From positions 64,142,220 through 64,206,219 of the forward strand of contig OY282609.1 of assembly GCA_958298945.1 (NCBI GenBank): a stretch of DNA of 64,000 nt, given 5' to 3'. Shown piece after piece: positions 12,816-26,142 of the stretch (within the stretch, counting starts at the first letter, position 1; every line of letters starts with the position of its first letter). The notes below the pieces were generated by a model. It was given only the letters and a program-made list of their open reading frames with translations. It did not search any database and was not told the DNA's origin. The stretch is from Atherix ibis. Lineage: Eukaryota > Arthropoda > Insecta > Diptera > Athericidae. The translations under genes and the position numbers were made by a program.

Positions 12816-15800
12816 AATATTAACATTAATCAACATAAAAATACAAAAAAATTGTTGAACAAAATTGGTGTTATTACTTACCTGGCACACCTCGTAAGTA
12901 ACTTAATATTTCAACATTTGAGCGGATTATGTTCTTGTATTTCTCATTTTATTCTCATTTTAATATTTATAAATTTAACTACTAATAGTTTTGCGAAAAT
13001 TAAATTGTATCTTTAGCAAAACGTTAATTTATAGATTTGTAAGAAAAATTTTAGATTACAGTGATATTAAATGGGTTAAGGTGAAGTAGGAAAGTTATGA
13101 ACAAAGAAATCCATCGAAATGGAAAGAAATTGCAACCATTGAAGTTGTCGGTACAGGCTGCAATTATCGTTTATGTTTCAAGCAATTCCACTTGCTCCTC
13201 ATTAATCTGCACTAAGTGAATTAACGTCAAAAACACTAATTACACCTTTCACTCAGCTACCCCTGTTTCTGCAAGTCTTCCATTTTGAAAAACTCCGGTT
13301 ACTTCTATATATTATCGAAAACTACAAGAAAGTTGAACGGTGGTTGCTATCACTATATGATTCGAAATGTTTTTGGCAATTAAACGATAAGAATAAATTA
13401 CTACTTGATTCAGGTAAAATTCTACCCTAATCGTGTTCCTCACAGCAACATTTAATACGAGTATATTAATTTAGATATATACTGCGTTTATCGAGATAGT
13501 AATGAATAATTTTCCATTCTTCTCGGAGCAGTTTACTTTATTTAATTATGTAAATGTTATATAGATTATTTTATTTTTTTACTTTTATTTTCTCAATTGA
13601 TTTGAGACAATTTGACTATTGTAAGTTTTTAAAAGAAATTATAAGCCATTCAGTGTATTTTCTTATAAGAGTAAAAGCAATCATCAAACAAAATCCGTTT
13701 GCTACAAATTGTTCACTAATATGATTAAAATCTGGATTTATCTTATCGTAATTACCTTAATTATTTTGTGCCTATATTTAGATGTAACACATAAACAAAT
13801 ACATCAACCTCATTAACTAATAAACATATTTGACAAACACGTTCCATCTTTTAAATTATAGAACTCTAAGTATAATTTTGTGTCCTTTTCAAGTTGTTAA
13901 TCATGGGCCTTGTCTAAATTTATTGGACCCCAAATCAAAAAGAACAGTTCACGCACCTGCTACAGCTTGCTACATATTAGATATTCTGAGAAAAGGATTC
14001 ATATAATTGTCATTGCATTGGACATATTTTATTTGACTTTCCTAATTTATGTATTAAACATGATAAAACGAATGAGCACATTTCGTGAGTGATCAATTGT
14101 ATTTTATTTTGTATAAATACGAGTACAATGATATTCTTATATAATCGCACATCAGATGCTGTTATGTTAGCATACGAGTACATGACTTCTTAATTTTTCT
14201 TATCTCCTCTTCATGTTTTATAAAACTGGATTCTGTATTATTGGCTTTGCAGTTTAGTTTTGTATTTTTCTGTCGTTTATTCTACGGAAAAGTCCTTACA
14301 TAAATTGGTAGCCCATTCTCAGTTCCTGAATGAATGAGCACTAATGAACCACTTAACGCTAATTAGATGAAAAGCGCGCATACACAAACACTTGAACATG
14401 GTAAATGTCACGAGTTGAGTTGAGGATTTGGGTTGTTTACGAGCGTTGTTTCCTGCACAGCCAGTCCCACACTTGCTTAATAGCTTAGCTCTACAATATG
14501 CCAACTAAATCTTCCCTTCTATATCGAAAAAAATGAGTTTGGTGGTGGTTCATCGTTAGGATGAAATTTTCTTGCTAAACTTTTTCCAACATTTTCCAAC
14601 ATTGGTTGGGTAGTGTGCTTCTCTCCTGTTCATCCCTTTATCACCACAACTCACAGTGCGAATGTACGAGATACATTAATACTCGTATTATGTATGTGGA
14701 ATATTTTATTATAAAATTCGCACACAGTTATTTATACGTGCACATACATACATGCATGAATGAAACACCTACTATACAAGTATTACTGTAAATCGAATTG
14801 AAGTGGATAAGAGCACACGAGACACATCGACACCGACTAAACACATTTGCATTACCATCGTGCAATGAAATATTGTATACAGTGCGTTACACATGTCAAC
14901 GGTAATTAGTCCTTTTTCATGATTGATGGGGTTTTCAATTTGACGTCATGTTGGGTAATTAGCCGAGTGTAATGTAATTCACATAAGCCATTCCATGCCA
15001 AATGCCATACATCCCAGCTGTGGCCACCCCTTTCGACTCAGCTAGTGTAACATAAACGGCGAGCCTGTTCCAGTACATCGTCTCATTGGAGCTTGCCTGT
15101 ATCTCCACTTCCCATTCCCCATAAATATATATTCGATAACCTTTGTCATATTATGGCGTTTCGGTGACTGTAAGAATGGGAATGCCTAGTCCACTACATG
15201 TATTTAAGAGTACTCCTCTAGTTCTTTCGGTGTTACCATTTCAATTTTATAAATAAGGCAATACTTCATCTACCCCATCACATAAGTTTACATATCAAAA
15301 TACGTATTTTCATATATATGTGAATAAAGTGGAATAGAAATCATTTTATCACGGCGTATCTCTCTGATTAAAATAGATCTCCTTTTCTCTTTTTCATTTG
15401 GGACATTAAATTACGGATTTGTTACGGAAGCAGCTTTTGTCTGGCATCAGATGTGACACTTTTTCAAAATTAATAAGTAAAAAGTTTTCCTGTTTATCTT
15501 AACAATGAAAATGAATTATTCTAACGATGCCTACCATCCTCTTTGTTAATATTTAAATTGTACTCTCTCTATAATACACTGATTTACAATTGTTTATTTT
15601 CTAAATACTTTATGACTTTTTCTTTTAATTTTATTAACAAAAAATTAATTTTGAAAATATTGAATTGCATATATGGGATAATGGATAAATTCCAAAATAA
15701 ATTATATTTATGGTATATATTTATTATAAATATATTAAAATTTTGTATCATCATATACAAGTCTTTATTATATAAGATAAGCTCTCAGTATCAATTAACA

Positions 15801-16048
15801 TGAAACTTTATGTATAAATTCCCTTTTTTTTCAAGCATAAACATTTTAGAAAGAACTTCCAACTTAAGCTCATTCGATTATTTCTTTTAAGTTCAGTTTA
15901 GAGATGCCAATGCTATTTCGACAGGTATTTAAATACAATAATATACGAGTTTACATGTTCATATTCAATGTCTTAAGTTATCTTACATTTGATCTGATAA
16001 TATAGCAGTGTGGTCTACTCTAGTATCAGATTATATTCTACAAAGATA
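12816..16048. other. AT-rich non-coding stretch
   Basis: No gene or transposon is recognised. Contains four copies of the octamer TACTCGTA/TACGAGTA (13456, 14118, 14173, 14680) and, at 14329-14365, a 37-bp motif that recurs at 56404-56440. The section 15000-15120 is less AT-rich but has no convincing frame. Confidence 0.5.
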
Positions 16049-16897
16049 CGCGGTCTGTTCAAAAAGTATCGCGAATTTTATGTTTTTTCAAAAATTATTT
16101 ATTTATTCATGAATATCTATTTTGTCCCCTTCAAAGTAATCCCCACCAGATATTATACACTTGTGCCAACGTTTTTCCAATCCTTGAAGCACTTCAAAAA
16201 AATCATTTTTTGTGATCTTGTTCAGCTCCTCCTTCGATGCCGTCTTTATCTCCTCAATCGTAGCATAGCGTCGTCCTTTCATGGGGCTCTTTAGTTTTGG
16301 GGACAAGAAAAAGTCACAGGGTCCCAGATCTGGGGAATATGGTGGCTGTGACATTATAAGTCTGTTGTTTTTGGCCAAAAATTGCAAAAGCCAAAATTTT
16401 GTTCTTCCACAATCCGAGATTTTCTGGCGGATTGCTGTGTGCAACTTGTGCATAACTTGCAGGTAATATTCCTTATTAAACGTTCTACCCTGTGGCAAGA
16501 ACTCATGATGCACCACGCCCCTGCAATCGAAGAAAACTGTAAGCAAAACCTTCACATTCGACCGAACATGGCGCGCTTTTTTCGGTCTTGGTTCATGCGG
16601 CAGCTTCCATTAGGATGATTGAGCTTTGGTTTCCACGTGATAACCATAAACCCATGATTCATCACCATTTATGACCCTCTGGAGTAAATGTGGTAAAATC
16701 AATGTTAATGCGATGCTGTTTTTGGTCGAAATTGAGCAAAAATCGAAGACGAGCCAAAACACGTGCAAGCAAAGCAGCTGTCAAAAATTAACTGAACATT
16801 CAAAATGGCCGAACTTATCGGCATAAGTGAGAGACATGAGTACCAACATAACGCCATAAAATATCGAATATACGTAACCCCCGGAAATTCAAAATTT
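16049..16897 (-). mobile_element. mariner C, truncated copy
   Basis: Minus-strand DD34D mariner. Its 3' TIR starts at 16049 after TA (16047-16048) and reads CGCGGTCTGTTCAAAAAGTA. The 5' end stops near 16897 within the inner leader, so the 5' TIR is missing. Homology gives way directly to a jockey-type reverse transcriptase remnant. The C-terminal half is open from 16555 to 16103, with VFFDCRGVVHHEFLPQG, the third catalytic Asp in SPDLGPCDFFL, and the ending GGDYFEGDKIDI. The block carrying the second Asp is deleted (GRTKFWLLQFLAKNN). Confidence 0.88.
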
Positions 16898-17485
16898 GTG
16901 TGTGAAAATATCCCCTATACTCACTGGTATTCCTCAGGTTAGCATTTTTGGTCCTTTTCTATATAATATTTATACCTAAGATATTCGTTTCAGAAAAAGC
17001 TCCTTAATAGCCATGTCTGCAGATGATACTGCCATCCTATAACTGAATATTGTATCTTAGCATTTTTAAAAACATATAGATTCTCTTCAAAACTGGTATA
17101 GAAAATTTAAAATAATGGACAGAAGAGTGTTCAAGTTACTTTTATTCATTGCCAAGAATCATCCACAAAAGAATCAGGTACGTTATGTAGGACTGTCTAT
17201 TGGATAAACATTTGACATAGTATTCGCACAGCAGACTGAGAAGAACTGAAACAGACAAATGCCATATACAATTGCAAAAACATTATATAAACGGTTAAAA
17301 CTAATAGTTAACATAAAATTCCTCATATATAATATATAAATATATTGTCATATGGAATAGAACTCCGGGGGTTAATCAGGCATTCCAATTCCTATATAGT
17401 CCCATCACCAAATTCGAAAACATCCGAAGAGTGCTCGATATTCCCTATTATGTGCGTAAAAGTGTGATCCACCATCCCGACCTTA
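16898..17485 (+). mobile_element. jockey-type reverse transcriptase remnant
   Basis: Plus-strand relic. Near 16924 it reads GIPQ followed by FGPFLYNIYT, the GxPQGSxxGPxLY motif of jockey-clade reverse transcriptases. Near 17014 it reads SADDTAIL, the catalytic (F/Y)ADD box. Further on, VRYVGLSIG (near 17180) and a degenerate thumb region follow. Stops interrupt all frames, and there is no recognisable end. It abuts the broken 5' end of the mariner C copy. Confidence 0.7.
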
Positions 17486-18639
17486 ATGTTTCTTTCATTC
17501 AAAATAACAAAAAAAAAGTTATTTCAGCCTAAATTGTTCATTAAAATATACATATTAAAAATAAGAAATGCATACTTGAAAATATGCTCTAAATCAACAA
17601 TTAAAATTTCGAATTTATGAAAACGAAACAGAGTTACTTTAGAAATCTCTGGGTAGGCATTCCAGAATAATGCACTCTGTCAAATATATGTCCACAAGTC
17701 TATCGGCATAATTGGCATTTATATCCTAAAATATGAAATTTTCATTCCCATACGATTTCTCTCTTTTATGATCTGATATATGTATATATTCTTGTATTTA
17801 ATAGTATTGTGCAGCTATTGTGAGCATAGCGCACGTACCTGATCAGGTATTCTGTACGAACATATTAGAATAAGTCCATGTCGGTTTTAGTGAATATCGA
17901 ATTCGATTTTAAATTTAACTATGCAACTGAAACATGGAGCTGTCGATACGATTAGGGAACGTTTTTGCATATGAAATTAATCTAAAATGAAATAATTCAG
18001 AAGGCATAACTAAATTAAATTTCATGTCATACCTTTACTTAGCACTCGAATTGCTTATTGCCATTCCCATTGCTACTATCATTAACAACATACTAAACAG
18101 CCCTCAAAGACTTCGTCCTAACATGATGGGTGCAATTTATATGAAATGGAACAATATTGAATAGATTATATGGTAAATAACTGTCCCACTCCACCCAAAT
18201 CATAATAAAGCTAATTCCAACCATTTTGACAAATAACTAATTACTGAATGTCAAATTGCATTGGAAAATGCCAATTTCAGATAATTGAAATAAACAAACA
18301 GAATTAGGAGAGTATTTGAAATCATAATATATGTGTAGGACCAATAGTGTGGACCAAATTTTACCTATCCACATAATAATATATTAATAAAAAGGAAAAG
18401 AATTCGTAGTTATTGAAGTTAGTAGAGTTTAAATAGATTTAGGCATACATTAATCAAAATATACTCTCAATTTATTATTTTAATTAAGTTAAATTGATTA
18501 TTTCCAATAGAACTAGCTAATGTAAATTTATGATTTTAACCCCAATGGGGCTAATCTAACAAATATAACAAAAAAAAATATAAAAAACTTCTTATATCAA
18601 TTGGTGGAAAGGTATGTTGAACGCCTTAGGAATGCATCA
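17486..18639. other. AT-rich non-coding stretch
   Basis: Nothing beyond degenerate AT-rich DNA between two retrotransposon remnants; no gene supported. Confidence 0.45.
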
Positions 18640-19025
18640 AGGACGAGGTTGGTTACCGATCATGAAATTGTGAGTAAGTGGGGTATGACCAATACAGATT
18701 CTGAAAAATTTCGTCACCCAGAATTTCGTAAGGGTTATTGAATAGAGCCAATGTATGGAAAGAAATCTTCTACTGTTACTCCAGTCTATTTGTCTGTGCA
18801 TAGTCGAAAATTTTAAGTGCCATTTGGCCAGCAGATATGGCAAGCTCGGAATGGCAGTCTGCACAGGATGGTAGAGAACCTTCCGCGCTAGTTGATCAGT
18901 CCACTTACTGTCGAGGACACTACCATGATCTGGAACCTTAAACAATTCAACATTTTGAATTGCGTTGGGTTCAAAGTCATGTCGGTATCCTCGACAAGGC
19001 AATGTTACGATATTTGGAGAGATTG
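18640..19025 (-). mobile_element. I-type non-LTR element remnant (RNase H end)
   Basis: Minus-strand open stretch of ~120 codons. It contains a degenerate RNase H C-terminus (FKVPDHGSVLDSKWTDQLAR, comparable to the usual IPGHSGI..NE.ADQLA) and then IGHTPLTHNFMIGNQPRP, the typical domain after RNase H in I-type elements. The same IGNQPRP-like block occurs in the longer element ending at 23460. The rest of the element is not recognisable. Confidence 0.65.
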
Positions 19026-19519
19026 ATTGCAGTCTTAAGCGCCATCCTAATTGCTTATATTTCTTTATAGAAAAGAGAACTTTTCGCAGCTAGAATTCCA
19101 TACTCGACTTCATGACATTCCATGCTAAATAAAAAAAAAAGTTCAACATTTGAATCATCTTACATTGCAAATTGTTGTAATAATTGCACATTTTAATTGC
19201 AGAAAATTATAGAAAAAGGATGAATAATATTCCTTTACTATATAAATGTCAGATATAAAGATAGAACCTCCCTAATGTTCTTTTTCATAGCTAAATCTGC
19301 AATAAGAAAAAAAGTTGTATTAGAAAGTTAATAAAACTTTTTAAACGTGATTGTAAGGTTAAGCAACAAACCAGTTGAGAAAAGTCCAACTCTGAGAAAA
19401 AACCGTAACGGTGACCTGCTGCTGACGACAAAATTTGTTTACTGAAATCTTTACACTTTTATGGTCAAGGTAAATTTTTTATAGCAAAATTTTAGCGTTA
19501 CAACATATTTTCCTAATTC
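19026..19519. other. AT-rich gap between retrotransposon pieces
   Basis: No gene or repeat recognised. It may include the decayed 5' part of the I-type element that becomes recognisable from about 19520. Confidence 0.4.
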
Positions 19520-19905
19520 GATGTGATGCAAGGAATGCCAGCTACTCGGACACACCATCAAACATTGCCAATCGCCCGAGATCTGTGCGAAATGTGGACT
19601 TACTCCATAAGCAGAGTATCCGTGCTGTCGCTGTTATTACGAGAATAACAAAGATGAGTCGCACTCCTCTGGAGACCGGCATTGCCCATATTTTGCGTAC
19701 AAAAAATTTAGGTTCTCAAAATCATGACCGTGAGCAGGGGCCACTGAGATTTTCAGAACCACGTCCGGTCAATCTGCGATTAAAGAGCATACCACATTTG
19801 CACAGATACAACACAAGGAAATTACTCCCTCCATCTCTATTTCCCTACCAATACATTATCCACACGCCACTACTTCCTTACCAAACATCAGAACGAATGG
19901 CTCTA

Positions 19906-21169
19906 CGAGAGTCATTCAACAAGCACTTAGCCTCACCGCCCGATGAAACTGCTGTCACAAAAGAAATTTACCATCGTGCAGTACATTCTTTTAGTAGCCT
20001 ACTGTCAAAGTTTCAGTCAATTCCCTTCATTAGTTTTGTTTTGAGAGCCTTTGAAAGCGAGCGTGTCGGTCGCTTGCACAAAAATGGAAAAAGAACAATA
20101 TCGTTCGGTGATTAGATTCTTGTTTTTGGAAGGGAAAACGCGCAGCGAAATCAAAGATCGCTTGGATGCTGTGTATGGTGACTCTTCTCCTTCGATGGCG
20201 ACCGTCAAGAATTGGTTCAACGAGTTTGTTCGTGGCCGCACGTCGGTTTTTGATGAGCCACGCCCAGGTGCCCCAAAAACGGCTGCTACGAAGGAAAACG
20301 TTAAAAAAGTCCACGATCTCGTGTTGGCAGACCGTCGATTGAAGGTTCACGAGATAGCTGAGACTGTGGGCATCGCAGTAGGAACGATGCATCATATTCT
20401 ACACGAAGAACTGGGCATGAGAAAGCTGTTGGCGCGATGGGTGACGCGTTTGCTCACACCGGAAAACAAGCGCAGCCGTGAGACCACATCGGCGACGTGT
20501 TTGGCGCTGTTTCAGAGCAATCTAGCGGAGTTCTTGCGTCGTTTCGTGACCGTCGATGAAACATGGATTCACTGCCCGTCGACGAAACATGGATTCACTT
20601 CACCCGGCGAACGTGCTCCGAAGAAGGCGAAGACTGTTCGATAGGCTGGAAAGGTGATGGCCACCGTTTGCTGGGATTCACAAGGTGTGATCCACATCGA
20701 TTACCTCGAGAAGGATAAAACAATCACGGGGCGCTACTATGCTGACTTATTGGGCCGATTTGACGTCGAATTGAAGCGGCCCCGATTTGCGAAGAAAAAA
20801 GTGCTGTTCCACCACGACAACGCGCCGGCTCACACTTTCGCCGTCGCCATGGCCAAATTGGTCGAATTGCGCTACGAATTGCTGCCCCATTCACCGTACT
20901 CTCCAGATTTGGCCCCCTGTGACTACTTTTTGTTTCAAAACCTGAAAAAAATCACTCACCGGTAATAGATTTGGGTCGAATGAGAAGGTAATCGTCGCCA
21001 CGGAGGCCTGTTTTGCTTCCCTCGAGAAAATGTATTTTTTGGACGGGTTTAAAAAGTTAGAGCATCGCTCTGCCAAGTGCATCGAGCTTGAAGGAGATTA
21101 TGTGGAAAAATAAATTGCCACCTTTTTCGTTTTTCTTTTGTAGGCTAAGTACTTGTTGAATGACCCTCG
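19906..21169 (+). mobile_element. mariner B1 (irritans-type), nearly complete, nested in an I-type element
   Basis: A 1264-bp element flanked by TA (19904-19905 and 21170-21171), with TIRs CGAGAGTCATTCAACAAGCA and its inverted partner ending at 21169. The transposase starts at the ATG at 20084 (MEKEQYRSVIRF) and the original stop is at 21111-21113. The triad is present: VTVDETW, HHDNAPAHT and SPDLAPCDYF, with DD34D spacing. Lesions are a 26-bp duplication replacing the YTPETK..QW block (20551-20599), a TAG stop at 20642-20644, a 6-bp in-frame deletion near 20735, and a 1-bp insertion near 20950. It is highly similar to the B1 copy at 60072-61362, so insertion was relatively recent. Confidence 0.93.
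20084..21113 (+). pseudogene. mariner B1 transposase pseudogene
   Basis: Close in layout to Himar1: an N-terminal helix-turn-helix pair (RSEIKDRLDAVYGD, then HEIAETVGIAVGTMH), a linker changed from WVPR to WVTR, then the catalytic core. The catalytic Asp codons survive, but a nonsense codon at 20642 and a frameshift near 20950 break the ~345-residue frame. Confidence 0.88.
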
Positions 21170-23460
21170 TACTCATAAACACGATGGAAGACCTGAATTC
21201 GGAGGAGCGGTTAGCGGTCTTCGAAATGGCGCAAACTCAAAGTCTGGTTTACCAGGCCCACTTGCAAGAAACTAAATTATTCTATTCCTATATAATTAGC
21301 TGTTTTTTTTTAACAAATCCAATAATAACAAAAGAGGTGGTGTGTGTTTTCTAATTTACTCGTCTTTATCCTACACCCATTTTGTAATCTCAACAGAGTT
21401 AACAGCTGTACTCATTCTGTTACTATCTTTCCTAAGCTCAACATTTTATGTTGAGCACTTCATGCCTTTTTCTTCAGCGGTTTGGCGCGGTCTAGTTAGC
21501 CATTGACTGAAAACACTATTATTCTTGGAGACTTCAACGCCGACAACCTCTCTTGGTGCTCATCAAGAATTTGTCGGCGTGAAAGATTCTTCGAAGAATG
21601 GCGCAACTCAACTGATTCGAGCTTTACAATCATAAATGATGGTACACCGACCTTTCACGTTTCAAAGAGAAATAGATAAACTGGGGTAAATTTAGGTGAG
21701 TGGTGATCAATTTGTAAAGCATACTAAGACGAGCAGCTAGTTTATTCCATCTTCTACTGGCACGTCCAGCTGACGGCCGGTGTGGTACTCACATGAAATC
21801 GTAACATTAAGACGAGAACGAGACTGTACCTGAAAAAAATAGTCCCGTTTCTCCAGTACGAAAAACATTCTCGAGTTGAGACTTAAAAGGTTCAAAGTCA
21901 AGTAGGCAGTTTACAGCTTGGAACGATTTTACTGCCATCATTGACACCAGGTCCTCTTCGATGGAAGCATGAAGTATAATTAATGGGATTCTCGGCCGTC
22001 AAAAGAATGGAATTATTCCATTGATTGAGACTGAAAATGCGATTATAACCGACTCCAAATTTCTTTTTGAACTCTTGCAAGGGGACTACACCTTGAAGAA
22101 AGATGGTACCTTTTAAAATGATTATAGAGGCTACTTCGATATTTCACAGTAGAATTGTCATCCTCTATATTCATATACTGGAGACATTAATAATTTCCAA
22201 ATATTTGGAAAGTTGCTGATACAGTTCCTATACCAAAATAATAACTTTCTCGGCCTTCGGCTAATAATTACAAACCAATCTCAGTTTTGGAGAAAAAATC
22301 TTATATTTTAGATTAAGCCAGATTCTTGACAAGAAGCCTTCATCGACATGCCTATAGGTCTGGGCTGAGTGGGGAATCGACTCCACCACTTGAACCCGTT
22401 CCTTAATGATCTCTGAGTTGGAAGGAGATCCACTCACTCTTTATCTTAGTCTCCAAACCTCCCTGCCGCAACCATATTGGAAACCGTTGTTGGGAGCAGA
22501 GTTGAGGTTACCTACGACATTAAGTAGTAAGAAAAAGGCAAACAATAATCCATGCACAGATAGGAAACTTTTCTTTGAATTGTTGGATGGATTGGGTGAT
22601 TTCGCACTTCTGTTCACAGACACCGCTGTCGATGATAACATAACATCCTATGATGTGATCCAGCTTGTTAGCGGTAAATATTGCCATATAGAGTGTGGAA
22701 TCTTAGCTAATAGAAGTTCCCCTTTCCATGGTGAACTGTGGGCAATTAGGATGTCACTTGAAACTGCAATTAATCTCCTCAAACATCGCATCGTGAATAT
22801 TTTTACCGACAGCGTTGTAGGCCATTCGTAGACCATCAATTAATAAACCATCAGTCTATTAAACAATAGAACCGTTGAACTGGGTTAGATTCCCGTTCAC
22901 ATTGGCATCAGCTGGCGGGGAGTCACTTCACCGTCCTGTTCCCACTGAAATTCCAAACTTGACACATCTACTAACCAAATGGCAATTAACACCTTAAGCC
23001 ATGCGTGGACAAACAGACTAGACCAACGGCGGAAGGTTTCTTTTTCACACATTGGTCAAATACTATAAAACCATTAACTCAAAGACCATTCCGAAATTCT
23101 GGACAAGGAAACTTCTCAGAATTCGAATTGGCCATACCGTACTTCCTCTTCGGCAACCAACATCGTCCCTTATACCATTTCTGTGTCGTTCAACTCACCA
23201 TTCCCCATATTTTAAATGAATGTCACTTAATCCATAATTTCTTTTTGACTAGGACTCCTTCTATTGTGAAGATGGTTGATCCAACAACTCTTTTCCCAAA
23301 CTCTCTCTTTAAATTTCTTAAGAAAAATAATATGCTTCAAAAAATTCAAACACTTCTTGTTGGTCTCTCCAACTAACTCTCGAACAGTATCATTAGGGAA
23401 GCTGGCAATGCTAACCCACACGTAACATAAAGTCGCCAAATGGCCTCATGGTGGTGGCGC

Positions 23461-26140
23461 TACCTAATGGCTTCTAGCTCTACTCTAAAAGACCTTATAG
23501 CGTTTGGTTACACTTTGTACATAAGACACATACGTAATAGTATCGCTAAACGAGCTCACAGGCAATAATTTTTTGTAAAAGCTCATAGTTTTGATGGAAA
23601 CATTTGTCAATAATTTTTACAAAGAATTTTTCAACACTCTAACTTTCTATGTTTTCGTATACTCGTACACGTTTGTATTTCGAATTTGAGGAAAAATTAA
23701 TTCATACAATACAAAAGTCGCTGTTCGTTTAATGAACCTCAAATACTGTACATACCAATCAATTCTAATTTAAACTAGTAGCAATCATGAAAATAACTTA
23801 CAAATTTGACCGGAGTTCATTATGATTAAACCGCAGCAATTCCTATGCTGAATTACGTTCAAATTGAGTCCGTCAAGTAATAAGAAAATTTCTCAAATTC
23901 TAAAGTAAACAAGTTTCTATCGAACTTCATGGGCTAGTGATTTCTGATAAAAGATAGGAAAGGATATGGGGTGGAAATCAGCACATGCCCAATTGTGTAA
24001 AGAGTTTTATTGTACGAAGCAGTTCAATATAGTACGAATGTGACACGGTAACGTTATGATGATGCACAGTATACAGATCGTACCATACACGTACATATAA
24101 CGTACGAATGCACACAGCAATTTGCTGAGAAGGCATCATCAAATTTTCCGCCCAAATGTGCCCGGGAACAATATTTTCCTAATTAACCGCATTACACGTT
24201 CCCGATTTTATATTCGTATGGCCTTTTCACTATGTTCAGTTTTATTCTATATTTAGTTATGGTATGTATGGGAAAGTTAGCATTTAATGTACCCCCAAAC
24301 ATCCTCCATCATGTTTCACTGCTTTTTGTTACAAAATACGAACATATTTATGCCTGTGTACACGTATATTTGAGAATGTGTGTATATGATGAGCTACCAA
24401 CCACCAGACAAATGCTATCAGACACCAGCCACCAGTTATCAGCCAAGGTAGACCCTACTAGTTAAGGGAACAAGCGACTCATCATGAACTACGTGAAATG
24501 CTCGTAACGAGGTTTGAATCGGCAAATTATAGTCACTGATTGTACTGAATTCTATATTTGCGAAATCACCAACAGCGGCAAAATCACTACCATCACAACT
24601 ACCTAGAACAACCCTTAACCCTGACCACCCACAATAATATACTTTTGTGGTGGTGGTGTTAAATTGCTGCTCTGTGTTCATGCTTATCCCTTAGACTATC
24701 CTACTTCATCGTTACTTGTGTTTAAAACTCAGCCATATCGTATGCCACCCTAATAAAAATACTGCATTCTAAATGACGAAGGTGATTTTCGGGTGGCGGT
24801 AATACTTCTATTGGTACCCCAAAAATATTACGATTTATCTAAGTTTTCTGATTTCACCCCAATTGAGAACCTGTGCACTCTTATCTGCCATTTACTCACG
24901 TGCACGTAGGTGCGGAAATTAAGGTGTGCTATGCTTTTATGCAATTCAAATGGATCGGTTCATCAGCGTATTTCCTATAGTACCGACGTCACCAATGTAA
25001 CTAGTACTAAACATAAACTTGTGCACATATCTACTTATATAGTATTGCTGCCATCATTAAAGTTTGCCCACCATTTCATGCATAAAATACCTTCGGGACG
25101 AATACAAAGCGGCCTGTTACCTTTATACTGAATACTTCTCTAATTTTCAACAAACGCAATTAAAATCAACGTACCTTCTCTATAAAGTCTAATAGCAAGC
25201 AAAAATCATATCAATGTAATGAAATTTATAAAAGGGAAGTTTTTCGATGGCTTTGAAAAACTTTCTAAAAATCAAAATTTTTAAACAAATCAAGGAAAAG
25301 GAGAAGACTGTTTTCTTGTGTAGTGATTTTTTTTTCTTTTTGAATGCACAATATAATTATTTTATCTAAATTTTCTGTAAAGTAATCATTTTTGATCAGT
25401 TCGGGTTGGCACTTTAAGAATCTACTCTGAGGCGTACAGAAAATTCGTTATGTTCCGAAAACTACTATAAACTATTAAAAATTAATATAATTTTTAGAAA
25501 AAACCTTGTAGCAATCATATTTTTATTACCGTGCTGGACTAAGGTATTTGAAAAGTTATAGGGCATTTTCTTCCAGATCACCTCATTTTTCTCATACCAA
25601 TGTCTTTATCATAAAATTTCGCTATACTTGTAAATATTTAAGATAGTAGTGATACCAATATAATTGATTAAGCTTAATTAAAAGCACCACTTGCTGCAAG
25701 CCCGTATTTTTCACTTTCAAATACTCGTACCTTCCCAGAATCGCATTCAATACTCGTACATACGTGTATGAATAAAATTATTTTATATTGTTATATTACC
25801 TCTTCTGTCTGAAAGGTACCGTGAGTATACGTGTATATAATACCATCTACCATTAATAGTGATAATATTATCGGAATTTGCAATCGAATTTTTTGGTCGC
25901 ATAATGATTTTTAGATGATATATTTATTGTTCACAATCTTCAAACACAAAGATGGTGTTACCTTTTAAATACAGCGACTAGACTTTTGACATACTCCTAA
26001 TAATAAATATCATTCCTATGGATATTCAACATTAATTGTCTTTTCTATTAGTTATTGCTCAACCATTGAATTTCAATTGAATTACTCAGAAAGCAAAAGA
26101 GATGTAGCTCTAATTGAGTATTTTTCTATTACGAGTATAC
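23461..26140. other. AT-rich non-coding stretch
   Basis: No coding exon or transposon that I can support. It contains several TACTCGTA octamers (for example 23660) and scattered less AT-rich patches near 24430-24700 without a convincing frame. Confidence 0.45.
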
Positions 26141-26142
26141 TA

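Larger units (their letters stand above)
19520..23460 (+). mobile_element. I-type non-LTR retrotransposon, decayed, split by a mariner
   Basis: Plus-strand element of roughly 2.7 kb once the mariner at 19906-21169 is removed. Order of pieces: gag-like zinc knuckles near 19530-19700 (CQLLGHTIKHC, ICAKCG, then CRCYY...RHCPYF); an apurinic-type endonuclease piece near 21510-21660 (IILGDFNADNLSW, then INDGTPTFHVS); the start of reverse transcriptase near 22200-22290 (WKVADTVPIPK, YKPISVL); RNase H near 22610-22830 (LLFTDTAVDD, SSPFHGELWAIRMSLE, NIFTDS); and the C-terminal region to about 23376 (FGNQHRP, LTIPHILNECHLIHNFF). The reverse transcriptase core is deleted and stops are frequent. RNase H points to the I/LOA group rather than jockey; the exact clade is inference. 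Confidence 0.75.

Noticed and set aside
15543..15803. 86-codon hydrophobic open frame
   Set aside because: Made of AT-rich codons in AT-rich DNA, with no similarity, splice context or conserved motif.
20017..20395. Minus-strand frames of 74 and 121 codons opposite the B1 transposase
   Set aside because: Antisense shadows of transposase coding; the same frames reappear opposite the second B1 copy at 60873-61263.
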